Counted from the stretch's first letter, positions 51,855-62,321 are shown. The stretch is 64,000 bases of DNA from Atriophallophorus winterbourni (GCA_013407085.1 JACCGJ010000626.1:124001-188000); one strand, 5' to 3'. Made by a program: numbers and translations. The notes: a model not told the origin generated them from the letters alone.

Positions 51855-54050
51855 AATTAATGGTTGAATATATCAAACGGGAACCCCCACTCGGGCGCAG
51901 TGATCATGTCTTCCTCCACTTCGACCTAGTTTACTGGGCTGATAAGGTAAATGCACGCTCTATTTATTCATGTAAACGGACAAACTACGCGTCTCTCAAC
52001 ACTATCATTGACGAACAAAATTGGATTATTAACTCATCAACTTCGGCGGAAGATGCCTGGCTTCATTTTTCGACCCGCTTACAGCATCTGCAAAGCTTAT
52101 GCACCGTTACCAAAGAAGTTTCTCTCAAAAGTCGAGGTTTTACTCCAATTCGTAGTCGCACTCGAAAATGGATGCGGGAAAGAAATATTGAATGGGCTAC
52201 CTATCTCAGTATGCCAACTCCTGCGAACTGGGAGCGCTATCGGAAGCTTCGTAACAAAGTCAATTCGCTAGTTCGCGATGACAAACTCGCTTACCAGTAC
52301 AGACTAACGAGCTCTTTTGCCATCAATCCCAAACGGTTATTTAGTTATGTTGAACCGCTTGAGGTATGTTAAACCTGGAGTTACGATCCTTGAGACTCCA
52401 CAAGGCTTGACCCAAAATGCTGCAGCTGCGGCCGAAGCTCTGAAAGCTCATTTTGCCTCAATTTTTCAATCTTCTTCGGGCAACATCACGATTCCTGTAA
52501 ATTCATCCCCATCCCATTCCACTTTATCTGACATCGAATTTACACCCACAGTTATATATCGTAAACTAAAAAACTTACGGCCCACCAGTTCCGCTGGACC
52601 AGACGGTTTCCATCCCCGAACCCTACGCGAATGTGCCTCCTCTCTCTGTTATCCCCTGGCTAATCTTTTCACGCACCTCTTTGCTAACGGCTGTGTCCCA
52701 CTTGACTGGAAGTGTGGATCTATCTCTCCCATCTATAAAAGCGGCTCTCGGTCTCTCGTGTCTAATTACCGACCGATAACATTACTCTCTGTTATATCGA
52801 AACTTATGGAATCTATTATCAGTGACTCTCTGATCCAGTTCATTGAAGGACTACACCTTCTGTCTGATTCGCAACACGGTTTCCGTCCCCGGAGATCATG
52901 TGTGACGAACCTGATGCTCGCACGTGACCACTGGACATCCGAAGTCGACAAAGGACGTGAGATTCACCTAGTATACTTAGATTTCTCGAAAGCTTTCGAC
53001 AGAGTCAACCATCGAATCTTGCTCCGCAAATTATGTTCTCTAGGGATTGCAGGTCAGTTGCTTCAGTGGCTTGAGAGTTATTTATCAGATCGCCGCGCAT
53101 GCGTCCGCGTCGATGGATGCCTCTCTTCAAGTTTCAGCATTTCCAGCGGTGTCCCTCAAGGCTCTGTACTCGGGCCAACCCTATTCCTATCCTTCATTGA
53201 TGATGTCGTTCAAGCCATTGATTCCCACACGCTCATGTATGCCGACGACATGAAACTCTGGAGGGTCATCACATGTCAACACGACATCGATCAACTACAG
53301 GACGACCTCAATTCGCTTTATGTGTGGTCACTCGAAAATTGCTTACCGTTCAATACAGAGAAATGCCGTGTCCTTTCAACGCGTACAAACTCTAGCCCAA
53401 GCTATTACCTGGGATTATACCCAATTGAGACGACTTCCTCAGAAAGGGACTTAGGCATTATCGTGCAGTCCAACATGTCAGTCTCGGCGACGTGCCTGAG
53501 AGCAACCAATAAAGCAAACGCCATGCTTGGTCTTCTCAAACGTGTTTTTCGCAGATTTGAACCTCAATGTTTGTCGCTTTTGCTCAAAGCATTCATCCGT
53601 CCACATCTCGAATACGCCGTTCAAGTGTGGTGCCCGTGGTTACTGAAGGACCAAAGACTTCTTGAGGCTCCCCAGCGACGCGCCACAAAAATGGTCAGAG
53701 GTCTGGCCTCGTATCCTTATCCTGAACGTCTTCGCTCCCTCAATCTCTTTTCAGTAAAATACAGAAGGCTCCGTGGTGACCTCATTCTCACCTACCAAAT
53801 CCTCTCATCCACTGATCACCCTTGTAAACACATTCTCGTCCTTAATCGTGAAACTTCACATCTTCGTGGCCATTCACTCAAACTCTCATATAAACACTCA
53901 CGCCTCAACTGTCGCAGGCATTTCTTTTCCCTCCGGATATGTACTCACTGGAATAGTCTACCCCAGGAAGTCGTATCTGCAACATCCGTAGAGGTTTTTA
54001 AACGGAGTCTGGACGCTCATTTAAATGATCTCCACAACAACATACCTTGA
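51855..54050 (+). pseudogene. LINE-B ORF2, endonuclease end plus full RT, one frameshift
   Basis: The first frame to 52372 carries GRSDHVFLHFDL and RKLRNKVNSLVRDDKLAYQY. A one-base shift at 52340-52370 moves into the 52317-54050 frame. The RT motifs are then intact: SSAGPDGFHPRTL, NYRPITLLSVISKLMES, HGFRPRRSC, VYLDFSKAFDRVNHRIL, GVPQGSVLGPTLF and TLMYADDMKLW. The C-terminus has GHSLKLSYKHSRLNCRRHFF and THWNSLPQEVV. Its low decay suggests a recent insertion. Confidence 0.85.
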
Positions 54051-54413
54051 GGCCTTGTCTGTCCGATTGCTGTTGTTCTCGGATAAGCACTGATCCACTA
54101 CACCGCATCGCGTACTAGCTTCATTTTTCAGGTACGTTGTCCTCCTTGCCTTACTACTCCGTTCATTCCCTTCCTAACCACCTGTCAGTTTTACTTGTTT
54201 CCAGGTCTAACTCCACCCCGATGCCTCCGTATTCTCCTGCTATCGCCTCGCTATATAAGGAAGGCGCGATTCCAAAGCGATTGTGGCCCGCTATAAGGCC
54301 TCCCCGTCCCCGAACAGATGTCACTTACTATTTTATTTCCACCACACTGTACATACCAACCTGTGGTTATTTTTAAGCTATGCTTTTACACCACAATAAA
54401 CCATTGAACCATT
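51855..54413 (+). mobile_element. LINE-B, CR1-like LINE inserted into LINE-A copy 2
   Basis: The insertion splits LINE-A between 51854 and 54414, with GACG on both sides (51851-51854 and 54414-54417) as a 4 bp target duplication. The 5' end starts inside the endonuclease (ELMVEYIKREPPLGRSDH). The 3' end is CACAATAAACCATTGAACC then ATT, a short terminal repeat. The orientation is opposite to its host element. Confidence 0.88.
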
Positions 54414-55200
54414 GACGTCAGCCCACTTATTCCTCATGCTGCACACATTAGCGTACAGCACTGGGACGCTGGTTTTGCATGCTTCTGAAACTAACCCTGC
54501 TTGGCCCTCGGTCGAAGCACCCGAGGGAGATGCACGTTTTTTGGCGTGCTACTTAAAGCAGGAGTATCTGGTTCAACAACCTCTTGCATGGATGTTACGG
54601 ACCCTTGACTGAGGATTGAGGCCGCCTCTATAGAAAATGAACAACTAGAGAAATTTGCTTGGCTCCCATCTTCATTTTTGATAAGCGCGTCAACGTCGTC
54701 TAATCCGGACAGCCAGACTCGTAGCGATGAGCTTTTCGGTAAGATCGTAACGGATTCGCTAGCGCTACGGTTTGCATCAGGCTTACGGATAGCAGATGTA
54801 ATTAAAGCGAGGTTTCTCCTATTTGGAGCGGAAGGGTTTTGTCTAATATGAGATGGAGGGTTGTCTGGCTTAACCCGAAGCTTGTCTAGAGTTGTTGTGG
54901 CGATGTATTCAGCCCTAGACAATAACGCATCCCGATCCGCCTGGTATTTGAATTCTACCAGTATTGGCCTAGGGCGGTTATCCATCTTCCATCTCCCTAC
55001 ACGGTGAACTCGCACCGTGGGAGTAGAAGGCTCCAGACCTACCATCCGGATAAGATCGCTGATACATCTGCGATCAAGATCTCTTCGACTTTTTGATTCC
55101 CTAATGAAAGGAATAAGGTTATTGTCACAAACGTTGTGTCCTCTGATTGGTTGATTATTTGATTGGCTCTGATTCACCAGAGCTATTGCAGTCAAACCTT
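54414..55200 (-). pseudogene. LINE-A copy 2, ORF1
   Basis: Frame 54491-55195 carries ESKSRRDLDRRCISDLIRMV, RWKMDNRPRPILVEFKYQAD and SLRVWLSGLDDVDALI, and ends TPALSSTPKNVHLPRVLRP. The RPRPILVEFKYQADRDALL segment resembles the nucleic-acid-binding core common in LINE ORF1 proteins. It carries the frameshift signal at 54505-54542 before its stop. The start codon is uncertain, and the sequence upstream is a tRNA-like SINE head on the other strand. Confidence 0.75.
54505..54542 (-). promoter_or_regulatory. Candidate -1 frameshift signal, LINE-A copy 2
   Basis: AAAAAAC at 54536-54542, an 8 nt spacer with one substitution relative to copy 1, and the identical 7 bp stem CCCTCGG/CCGAGGG at 54505-54527. 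Conservation of heptamer and stem while the spacer varies supports function. Confidence 0.72.
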
Positions 55201-55230
55201 TGGATATTTGGGATTGGACGACAGGTCAAT

Positions 55231-55301
55231 GTGGTCGTGGTGCAGTGGTTATGTACTTCGATGGGGGGAGTGAGGTCCCAGGTTCGAAACTCGGGGGCGA
55301 C
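55231..55301 (+). repeat. tRNA-like segment, probable head of a tRNA-derived SINE
   Basis: An A-box-like TGGTGCAGTGG (55238-55248) and a B-box-like GGTTCGAAACT (55281-55291) are spaced as in Pol III genes. A D-stem GTGC/GTAC can form. The acceptor and anticodon stems pair poorly, so a functional tRNA is unlikely. It is unrelated to the 238 bp repeat. Confidence 0.55.
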
Positions 55302-55372
55302 GATATTTTCGAAATAATTTTCGTCATCGGTAAGAAGACTCAGCATTCTTTCTAAATAGAGTTTTCTAATTT

Positions 55373-55506
55373 CTCTCTCCTTTATCTCAATTAGCCAGCA
55401 GAGGCAAGACTCGACGAAATGGAAAGAAAAAGAAAAGCAAGAGAGAGGAGAAAATTAGAGCAGGAAATCGCTATCGATAAAATTGAAATTGAGATAAAGG
55501 AGAGAG
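55373..55506. repeat. 20 bp perfect inverted repeat flanking a basic/acidic codon-like stretch
   Basis: CTCTCTCCTTTATCTCAATT at 55373-55392 and its exact reverse complement at 55487-55506, 94 bp apart, abutting the LTR fragment at 55507. The interior reads on the + strand as a Lys/Arg/Glu-rich stretch (RLDEMERKRKARERRKLEQE), coiled-coil-like. Origin unknown. Confidence 0.7.
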
Positions 55507-55663
55507 TATGGTGTTTTCATTATTGTATATTTTATTACAATAACCCTGCATATTTCATTATTGTTTTGTTTTAATGATACATGTAAATATGTACACAATT
55601 TGAATATACGATTCACGCCGCGCTCGTGTTCTGCTTTGGGACAAGTATATCGTGTGTGACTGC
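55507..55663 (+). repeat. Truncated LTR fragment in tandem before LTR 1
   Basis: Corresponds to about the first 157 bp of the Gypsy LTR, diverged in its first 80 bp and nearly identical afterwards. It ends at GACTGC directly against LTR 1. Confidence 0.75.
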
Positions 55664-55932
55664 TATGGTGTTTTCATCATGGTATATTTTATTACATTAA
55701 TCCTACATATTTTGTCATTTGTTTTGTTATAATGAAACATGTAAAATATGTACACAATTTGAATATACGATTCACGCCGCGCTCGTGTTCTGCTTTGGGA
55801 CAAGTATATCGCGTGTGACTGCCTGGGATTTGTATGCTGTTATTCGTTGCGAACTGTGTTCCGGTTTATTGCGTTCAATAACCAGAGACGTACTTTGTTA
55901 GTGGTGAAATCTCCGCTGGATCAACCGCTACA
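55664..55932 (+). repeat. LTR 1 of Gypsy element A (about 269 bp)
   Basis: Starts TATGGTGTTTTC and ends CCGCTACA before the primer site. The same boundaries apply to LTR 2 at 60083-60349. The exact terminal dinucleotides are uncertain by a few bases. Confidence 0.85.
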
Positions 55933-55935
55933 AAT

Positions 55936-55953
55936 TGGTGAGCCCGAATTTGG
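55936..55953 (+). other. Primer binding site of Gypsy element A
   Basis: TGGTGAGCCCGA begins 3 bp after the LTR and matches the 3' complement of tRNA-Trp (TGGTGACCCCGA) with one difference. A tRNA-Trp primer is what is known for the CsRn1 family. Confidence 0.65.
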
Positions 55954-56019
55954 ATTACTTTTTCACGCATTCCCGTTTACGCATTTGGCTTTCTCATTTT
56001 GCGCACTATTTTTATCAAC

Positions 56020-56847
56020 ATGAAATCTGACAGTGAATCCACCGACGTCGCAGAGGAGAAAATATGCCATTTTACATTACCCACTTTTGATATGAGTGAT
56101 CCTCGTTTATGGTTTGCACAAATTGAAGCGCTATTCGAATCATATCGCGTCACGACGCAACGAACACAGTACAATCGTGTTGTTGGCATGCTCCCGCCTT
56201 CAGTTGCCAAGGAAGTTGCTGATCTGATTTACACCCGTCCGTCCATCAATCCTTACGATGTCCTGAAATCAACTGTGATTTCCCGCATTGGCTCGACTGA
56301 CGAACAAAACTTACGCAAGCTACTTTCTGGCGCCGAACTTGGTGACCGTTCCCCTTCCCAACATTTGCGGCACCTCAAGCAATTGCAGGGCGGTCAACAA
56401 ATTAACGACAGTGTATTGCGACAAATATGGCTGCAGAGCCTCTCCCAAGAAATCCGTAAAGTGCTGGCCGTCATGGATGATACCACCAGCCTAGACCGAC
56501 TCGCCAAGGTGGCAGATGAAGTTCATCACATTGCACACAATGTGTCCATCTCCAGTGTATCCCCAAACCCCACACCTAATTTTCCTAATTCCCTTGAGAA
56601 AGAACTTTCTGACCTGAAATCCCAGTTCAATGAATTCTCCTTGCACATCCAAAACCTTTCTCGTGCCCGGAGTACCTCTCGTGGGAGATCTTCTCAGCGG
56701 TTTAAAAGCAGATCCAACAGTCGCTCAAATAGACCTACTATTTGTTACTACCACCGTCGATTTGGCGCGAAGGCTATTCACTGCACGTCGCCATGTACTT
56801 TTACCACTGATACCGAAAACCAGGGAAACTTCGTCGCCAGGCAGTAG
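56020..56847 (+). CDS. gag: Gypsy element A Gag (CsRn1-like)
   Basis: First ATG of the frame at 56020. Capsid-like region [40 protein letters not shown] and [19 protein letters not shown], then a Ser/Arg-rich nucleocapsid and a single unusual knuckle CX2HX9CX3C (C-Y-Y-H to C-T-S-P-C). That knuckle is the hallmark of the CsRn1/Kabuki group. It stops at TAG 56845-56847. Pol overlaps in the -1 frame from 56811, with GGGAAAC at 56823-56829 as a likely slip site. Confidence 0.85.
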   Translation: MKSDSESTDVAEEKICHFTLPTFDMSDPRLWFAQIEALFESYRVTTQRTQYNRVVGMLPPSVAKEVADLIYTRPSINPYDVLKSTVISRIGSTDEQNLRKLLSGAELGDRSPSQHLRHLKQLQGGQQINDSVLRQIWLQSLSQEIRKVLAVMDDTTSLDRLAKVADEVHHIAHNVSISSVSPNPTPNFPNSLEKELSDLKSQFNEFSLHIQNLSRARSTSRGRSSQRFKSRSNSRSNRPTICYYHRRFGAKAIHCTSPCTFTTDTENQGNFVARQ

Positions 56848-59800
56848 ACACGGCGTCTCTGTCTGGCAATACCACTAGCCGTCTACTCCACGTCAGCGAT
56901 GGTTCAACCAGTATGCGTTTTCTGATCGACACTGGTGCGGAAGTCAGCGTTATCCCACCCACAAAATCAGACCGCAAGAACCAATCCCCCCTGACTCTCC
57001 GAGCGGCGAATGGTACCCGAATTTCCACTTACGGTAAGCGTTCCATTTCTGTAGATCTAGGTCTACGACGCAATTTTAAGTGGATTTTCATTGTGGCGGA
57101 TGTAAAAGTGCCAATTTTGGGTGCAGACTTCCTTTCTAATTTTAATCTTTCTGTTGATTTGGCTAATCGTAAGCTCATTGACAATTTAACAAAGCTTAAT
57201 ACATTAGGAGTTTTCTGTAATTCACCCATACAAACAATTCGTGTGCTTATCCCAGACACATCCTCTACATACAGTTCCCTCGTGACAGAATTTTCTGATA
57301 TTTTTAAACCTTCATCCTCTACTACTCCTGTCAAACACGATGTCAAACACCATATTTTGACCCGCGGTCCGCCCATTTTTAACAAACCTCGCAGATTGGC
57401 TCCCAAAAAGCTTGAAGTTGCCAAATTGGAATTCGAGCACATGTTGGAGCTTGGTATCATTCGACCCTCTCATTCTCCCTGGGCTACCCCTCTGCACATG
57501 GTTGAAAAGAACAAAGCGGACGCCTGGCGTCCATGTGGTGATTATCGTGCCCTAAATCGAGTGACTGTCCCTGATCGTTATCCTATCCCCCACATACACG
57601 ATTTTGCCCTATCCCTTAACGGCAAATCCGTTTTCTCCAAGTTGGATTTAGTTCGTGCCTATCATCAGATACCCGTCGCTGAAGAAGACATCCCAAAGAC
57701 CGCAATCACTACTCCATTCGGTTTGTTTGAATTTCTAAAAATGCCATTTGGCCTACGAAATGCTGCTCAAACATTCCAGAGATTCATGGATCAGGTTTTT
57801 CAAGGTTTGTCTTTTGTTCATGTGTATATTGATGATGTTCTTATCGCCAGTTCCACTCCTACAGAACACGTTGAACACCTGCGTACAGTTTTTCAGCGTT
57901 TGTCACATTACGGCATTATTGTCAATCCTGACAAATGTTTGTTTGGAGTTGCTTCCTTGGAAATCCTCGGTCATTTTGTCGACAGCTCTGGTATCAAACC
58001 TGTGCCACAAAAAGTATCTGCCATCAGTGAGTATCCCTGTCCAACTTCCCTTCGCCAGTTGAGACGTTTTCTCGGTCTTGTGAACTATTATAGGCGGTTC
58101 ATTCCACATTGTGCCGCTGTATCACAGCCAATGACAGATTTACTACGCGGAAAGGAGCGCGATTTTAAGATGAATGACAACGCCATCAAGTCGTTCGAAT
58201 GTTTAAAATCTGCCTTGAACGCAGCTACTTCACTGACGTACATGTCTACGTGTTCCAATGCGGAGTTATCACTCGCCACAGACGCCTCTCAAGAAGCAGT
58301 CGGTGCAGTCCTTCAACAAGAAGTCGACGGTATCACCAAACCACTTGCTTTCTTTTCCCGACGTCTCCAACCAGCTCAGACACGATATAGTACGTTTGGT
58401 CGTGAATTGTTGGCCATCTATTATGCAATACGTCATTTTCGCCATTTGCTAGAAGGTCGCAATTTCACTGTTTGGACCGATCACAAGCCCTTAACATTTG
58501 CCCTTGCTGCTGCTTCAGATAAATATTCACCTCGTGAGATCCGACATTTGGACTTTATTTCCCAATTCACAAGTGATATTAAATATTTGTCTGGACCGTC
58601 CAATACTGTTGCTGATGCATTTTCCCGTATGGAAATTTCTGCAGTCCGTCATTCCCCCTTGGATCTACAGCAGCTAGCCCTTGCTCAACAGAACGACCCG
58701 GAACTCCAACAGTACGACACATCATCATTTTCTCGTGTTCGACAAATTCCTGTGCCCAATTCAAACTTGCATATATTGTGTGATTTTTCTACTACCCAAC
58801 CCCGTCCTTTGGTTCCCGCTTCCTTCAGACGAATTGTTTTTGATCAAATCCACGGTCTATCTCATCCCGGTATCCGCGCTACTCGCAAACTTATCAGCGA
58901 GCGTTTTATCTGGCCGAGTATGCATAAAGACATTCAATCATGGACTAAATCTTGCATCCAGTGTCAACGCAGCAAAGTACAGCGTCATACCATCAGCGCC
59001 CCTGGATTATTTCCTCTACCGCGCGAACGTTTCCAACATGTCCACATCGATCTGGTAGGTCCCATGGCTATATCCAATGGTTTTACATACATTCTCACTT
59101 GTATTGATCGTTTCACCCGTTGGCCCATAGCTGTTCCTATTCCTGACATTAGTGCGGAAACGGTGGCGAAAACTTTCCTGCAAAGCTGGATTAGCAACTT
59201 TGGTGTTCCATCAACCATAACCACTGACCGTGGATCCCAATTTCATTCGACCCTGTTTCGTGAGTTAAATAACCTTCTTGGTACGAACCACATTCGAACT
59301 ACAGCATATCATCCCTGTGCTAATGGTCTGGTGGAAAGATTTCATCGCCAGTTGAAGGCTGCGTTGATGTCTCATGGAAATACAGAGTATTGGGCAGAGC
59401 ATTTGCCATTAATTCTTCTCGGTATCCGTACGTCTGTGAAAGAAGATCTTGGTTGTTCTGCGGCTGAGTTACTATATGGCATGACACTTCGTCTCCCAGG
59501 TGAGTTGATCGCATCACCTGACGTTCCAATTGACGTTAGCATTCCTCATTACGTCAATCGTTTACGAACATTCATGCGTCAATTACGCGTAACTCCTACC
59601 CGTTCCAATACCCGTCCTTTTTATCTTCCTGCCGATTTGCGAACATGTGATTTTGTTTTTGTTAGAACGGATCAGGTTCGTAGACCTCTTCAACCTCCCT
59701 ACACTGGCCCTTTCAAAGTAATCAGCAGACATGCAAAGTATTTTGTCATCGACAAGAATGGTGAGCACGACACCGTCAGCATTGATCGTCTCAAAGTCGC

Positions 59801-59873
59801 CTATGTTGAGTCTGTTGTCTCTTCCGAACATGACGCTGTTCCACCACGATTGAAAGCACTGCTGAGACTGTAG
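56811..59873 (+). CDS. pol: Gypsy element A Pol: protease, RT, RNase H, integrase
   Basis: Open from 56811; the first ATG is only at 56913, just before the protease active site [12 protein letters not shown]. The RT active site YIDDVLIAS is near codon 305 counted from 56913, RNase [14 protein letters not shown] near 454, the integrase zinc region [11 protein letters not shown] with CIQCQ near 650, and the DDE residues in [16 protein letters not shown] and [10 protein letters not shown]. No internal stops. After the TAG at 59871 another frame continues to 60031 with RPRTRSGRTVRWPANLADYA, a typical Pol tail, so a late 1 nt shift has probably clipped the C-terminus. Confidence 0.92.
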   Translation, partial: YRKPGKLRRQAVDTASLSGNTTSRLLHVSDGSTSMRFLIDTGAEVSVIPPTKSDRKNQSPLTLRAANGTRISTYGKRSISVDLGLRRNFKWIFIVADVKVPILGADFLSNFNLSVDLANRKLIDNLTKLNTLGVFCNSPIQTIRVLIPDTSSTYSSLVTEFSDIFKPSSSTTPVKHDVKHHILTRGPPIFNKPRRLAPKKLEVAKLEFEHMLELGIIRPSHSPWATPLHMVEKNKADAWRPCGDYRALNRVTVPDRYPIPHIHDFALSLNGKSVFSKLDLVRAYHQIPVAEEDIPKTAITTPFGLFEFLKMPFGLRNAAQTFQRFMDQVFQGLSFVHVYIDDVLIASSTPTEHVEHLRTVFQRLSHYGIIVNPDKCLFGVASLEILGHFVDSSGIKPVPQKVSAISEYPCPTSLRQLRRFLGLVNYYRRFIPHCAAVSQPMTDLLRGKERDFKMNDNAIKSFECLKSALNAATSLTYMSTCSNAELSLATDASQEAVGAVLQQEVDGITKPLAFFSRRLQPAQTRYSTFGRELLAIYYAIRHFRHLLEGRNFTVWTDHKPLTFALAAASDKYSPREIRHLDFISQFTSDIKYLSGPSNTVADAFSRMEISAVRHSPLDLQQLALAQQNDPELQQYDTSSFSRVRQIPVPNSNLHILCDFSTTQPRPLVPASFRRIVFDQIHGLSHPGIRATRKLISERFIWPSMHKDIQSWTKSCIQCQRSKVQRHTISAPGLFPLPRERFQHVHIDLVGPMAISNGFTYILTCIDRFTRWPIAVPIPDISAETVAKTFLQSWISNFGVPSTITTDRGSQFHSTLFRELNNLLGTNHIRTTAYHPCANGLVERFHRQLKAALMSHGNTEYWAEHLPLILLGIRTSVKEDLGCSAAELLYGMTLRLPGELIASPDVPIDVSIPHYVNRLRTFMRQLRVTPTRSNTRPFYLPADLRTCDFVFVRTDQVRRPLQPPYTGPFKVISRHAKYFVIDKNGEHDTVSIDRLKVAYVESVVSSEHDAVPPRLKALLRL
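56823..56867 (+). promoter_or_regulatory. Candidate -1 gag/pol frameshift signal
   Basis: GGGAAAC in gag phase CAG GGA AAC, a 6 nt spacer TTCGTC, then stem GCCAGGCAG/CTGTCTGGC (9 bp with one G-U pair) extended by AGAC/GTCT across a single bulged base. The gag stop lies inside the hairpin. A -1 slip at this exact place reads into pol. Confidence 0.75.
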
Positions 59874-60079
59874 TTATTCCATCCCCACCCAGTCCCTCAA
59901 ATCCAAGTGAACATTCATCACAGTCCACACAGTCTACCCAACCATGTATATACTCACCCCCCATCCGTCCCCGAACTCGTTCCGGTCGTACCGTCAGGTG
60001 GCCCGCAAATCTTGCAGACTATGCGGATTAACTTTTCGTTTCGAGCGTTTCACTCTCTTCTAACGCTCTAGGGAGGGAG
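59874..60079 (+). other. Gypsy element A 3' region and polypurine tract
   Basis: Contains the out-of-frame Pol tail ending TAA at 60029-60031 and a purine tract AGGGAGGGAG at 60070-60079 just before LTR 2. Confidence 0.65.
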
Positions 60080-60082
60080 TAT

Positions 60083-60349
60083 TATGGTGTTTTCATCATG
60101 GTATATTTTATTACATTAATCCTACATATTTTGTCATTTGTTTTGTTATAATGAACCATGTAAAATATGTACACAATTTGAATATACGATTCACGCCGCG
60201 CTCGTGTTCTGCTTTGGGACAAGTCTATCGTCTGATTGTTTGGGATCTGTATGCCGTGTTACGTTGAGAACTGTGTTCCGGTTTATTGCGTTCAATAACC
60301 ATAGACGTACTTTGTTAGTGGTGAAATCTCCGTTGGATTAACCGCTACA
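60083..60349 (+). repeat. LTR 2, shared by Gypsy elements A and B
   Basis: The first ~165 bp differ from LTR 1 at about one position. The next ~50 bp differ at many, then similarity returns. It serves as the 3' LTR of A and, being followed at once by a primer site and gag, as the 5' LTR of B. Confidence 0.85.
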
Positions 60350-60352
60350 AAT

Positions 60353-60370
60353 TGGTGAGCCCCAAACATT
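60353..60370 (+). other. Primer binding site of Gypsy element B
   Basis: TGGTGAGCCCCA, the same tRNA-Trp-like start as element A, then diverging. Confidence 0.6.
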
Positions 60371-60452
60371 TTTCTTTTTGAAATTTTCGTTCTTACCATA
60401 TACTCCCAGTTATTTTGATTTTGCTGTTATATATATTTTTTCCATTTACTAA

Positions 60453-62321
60453 ATGGATTCTAAATCAGCATTTTCTAATACCCCATCTGAGGACATTTCT
60501 ACCGACACTATGTCGCACTTTAGTCTTCCCTGTTTTGGTATGGACGACCCTCGCCTCTGGTTCGCACAGATCGACGCACTTTTTGAGTCTTACCGCGTAA
60601 ACACTCAACGATCCCAGTATAATCGTGTAGTTGGTATGTTGCCATCGTCAGTTGCAAAGGAGGTTGCTGATTTAATTTACAACCGCCCTGCTGATAATCC
60701 ATACGATGCACTTAAACATGCCATTATCTCACGTACTTCATCTACTGACGAGCAAAAACTACGGAAACTTTTGTCCGGTTTAGAAATGGGTGATAACACT
60801 CCTTCACAACACCTGCGACACATGCTTCAATTACCAGGAGACAAGCCTGTTGATGACAAGATCATTCGTGAATTATGGCAGCAGAGTCTCACAGACGACG
60901 TCCGCAAAGTCATAGCCATTATGGACAAGCACACCAGTCTCCAGCACTTGGCACGCATTGCAGACGAAGTTCACGATATCTCGCACAGCGTTACCTTGTC
61001 TCACGTCAGACACACCACTGACACGCATAAAAGCATTCCTGTCCAGAATGATTTTGAAGAGTTAAAATCGATGTTCAATACCTTGTCATTGCAAGTACAG
61101 AACATCGCACAATCTCGTAGTAACTCACGAAATCATCATCCTCGTCAGCCCAAGAAACGATCTACTAGTCGTTCTAACGGACCGCGAAGCCAGACATTAG
61201 ACGCAGCAGCTCTGTCTGGCACCCTTCAAAGCCGACTTTTCTACGTTAACGACCGGGCCACTAAAATGCGATTCCTCATCGACACTGGTGCTGAGATTAG
61301 CGTTATCCCACCATCCACTAAGGAACGCAAGAGCCTTTCGTCAATGACGTTGCAGGCGGCAAACGGCACGAAAATTTCCACTTTCGGTCAAAGATCACTT
61401 TCTGTCGAATTGGGTCTACGACGCGACTTTCGATGGATTTTCACGCTGGCTGATGTCAAAGTACCGATTCTGGGAGCAGATTTCCTCTCACATTTTGATC
61501 TTTCAGTCAATATAGCTAAACGAAAGCTTATTGATAATTTGACAAAGATTAACTCCTTTGGTAATTCCTGCGATTCCCCTATTCAAACCATTCGTGTACT
61601 CACCCCTGACATCCCATCTGCGTTCAGTGACTTACTGAAAGAATTTTCGGAAGTTTTCAAACCCTGTACACAAGCTGCGGTCGTTAAACATAACGTTAAA
61701 CACCACATTGTGACCCGTGGTCCTCCAGTGTTTAGCAAGCCCCGTCGTTTGGCTCCAAACAAGTTCGATGTAGCGAAACGAGAGTTTGAACATATGCTCG
61801 AACTGGGAATTATCCGGCCATCCAAATCGCCTTATGCAAGCCCCCTTCACATGGTGGAGAAAAATAAATCTGATGCTTGGCGACCATGCGGTGATTACCG
61901 TTCCCTTAACAGAGTTACTGTTCCCGATCGTTACCCCATTCCCCATATTCATGACTTTGCACTTTCATTACACGGAAAGACAGTGTTTTCTAAACTAGAT
62001 TTGGTGCGTGCTTATCACCAGATACCTGTCGCCGACGAAGATATCCCTAAAACAGCTATTACCACACCCTTTGGTCTTTTTGAATTTTTAAAAATGCCCT
62101 TTGGTTTACGCAATGCTGCTCAAACCTTCCAGAGATTTATGGACCAAGTTTTTCAGGGATTATCTTTTGTGCATGTCTACATTGATGACGTCCTGATCGC
62201 CAGTTCTTCTCAACAGGAACATGCAGAAAATCTGCATGCTGTTTTTCAGCAACTTTCACAATTCGGCGTTGTGGTTAACCCAGATAAATGCCTTTTGCTG
62301 TCGCTTCCCTCGAAATCTTAG
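60453..62321 (+). pseudogene. Gypsy element B Gag-Pol fused frame (Gag, protease, RT start)
   Basis: ATG at 60453. Capsid [24 protein letters not shown] and [20 protein letters not shown] regions, then a Ser/Arg region passing directly in frame into [20 protein letters not shown] and protease [15 protein letters not shown] includes [11 protein letters not shown]. The CX2HX9CX3C knuckle and the frameshift cassette of element A are absent, apparently by a deletion of roughly 100 nt. A one-base loss in a T run near 62290 ends the frame inside RT at DKCLLLS. Confidence 0.85.

Noticed and set aside
55231..55301. A functional tRNA gene
   Set aside because: Acceptor and anticodon stems pair poorly; better explained as a tRNA-derived SINE head or relic.
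55664..60349. Interpreting 55664-64000 as one retrotransposon
   Set aside because: Two primer sites, two gag regions and two pol regions of different sequence show two elements sharing an LTR.
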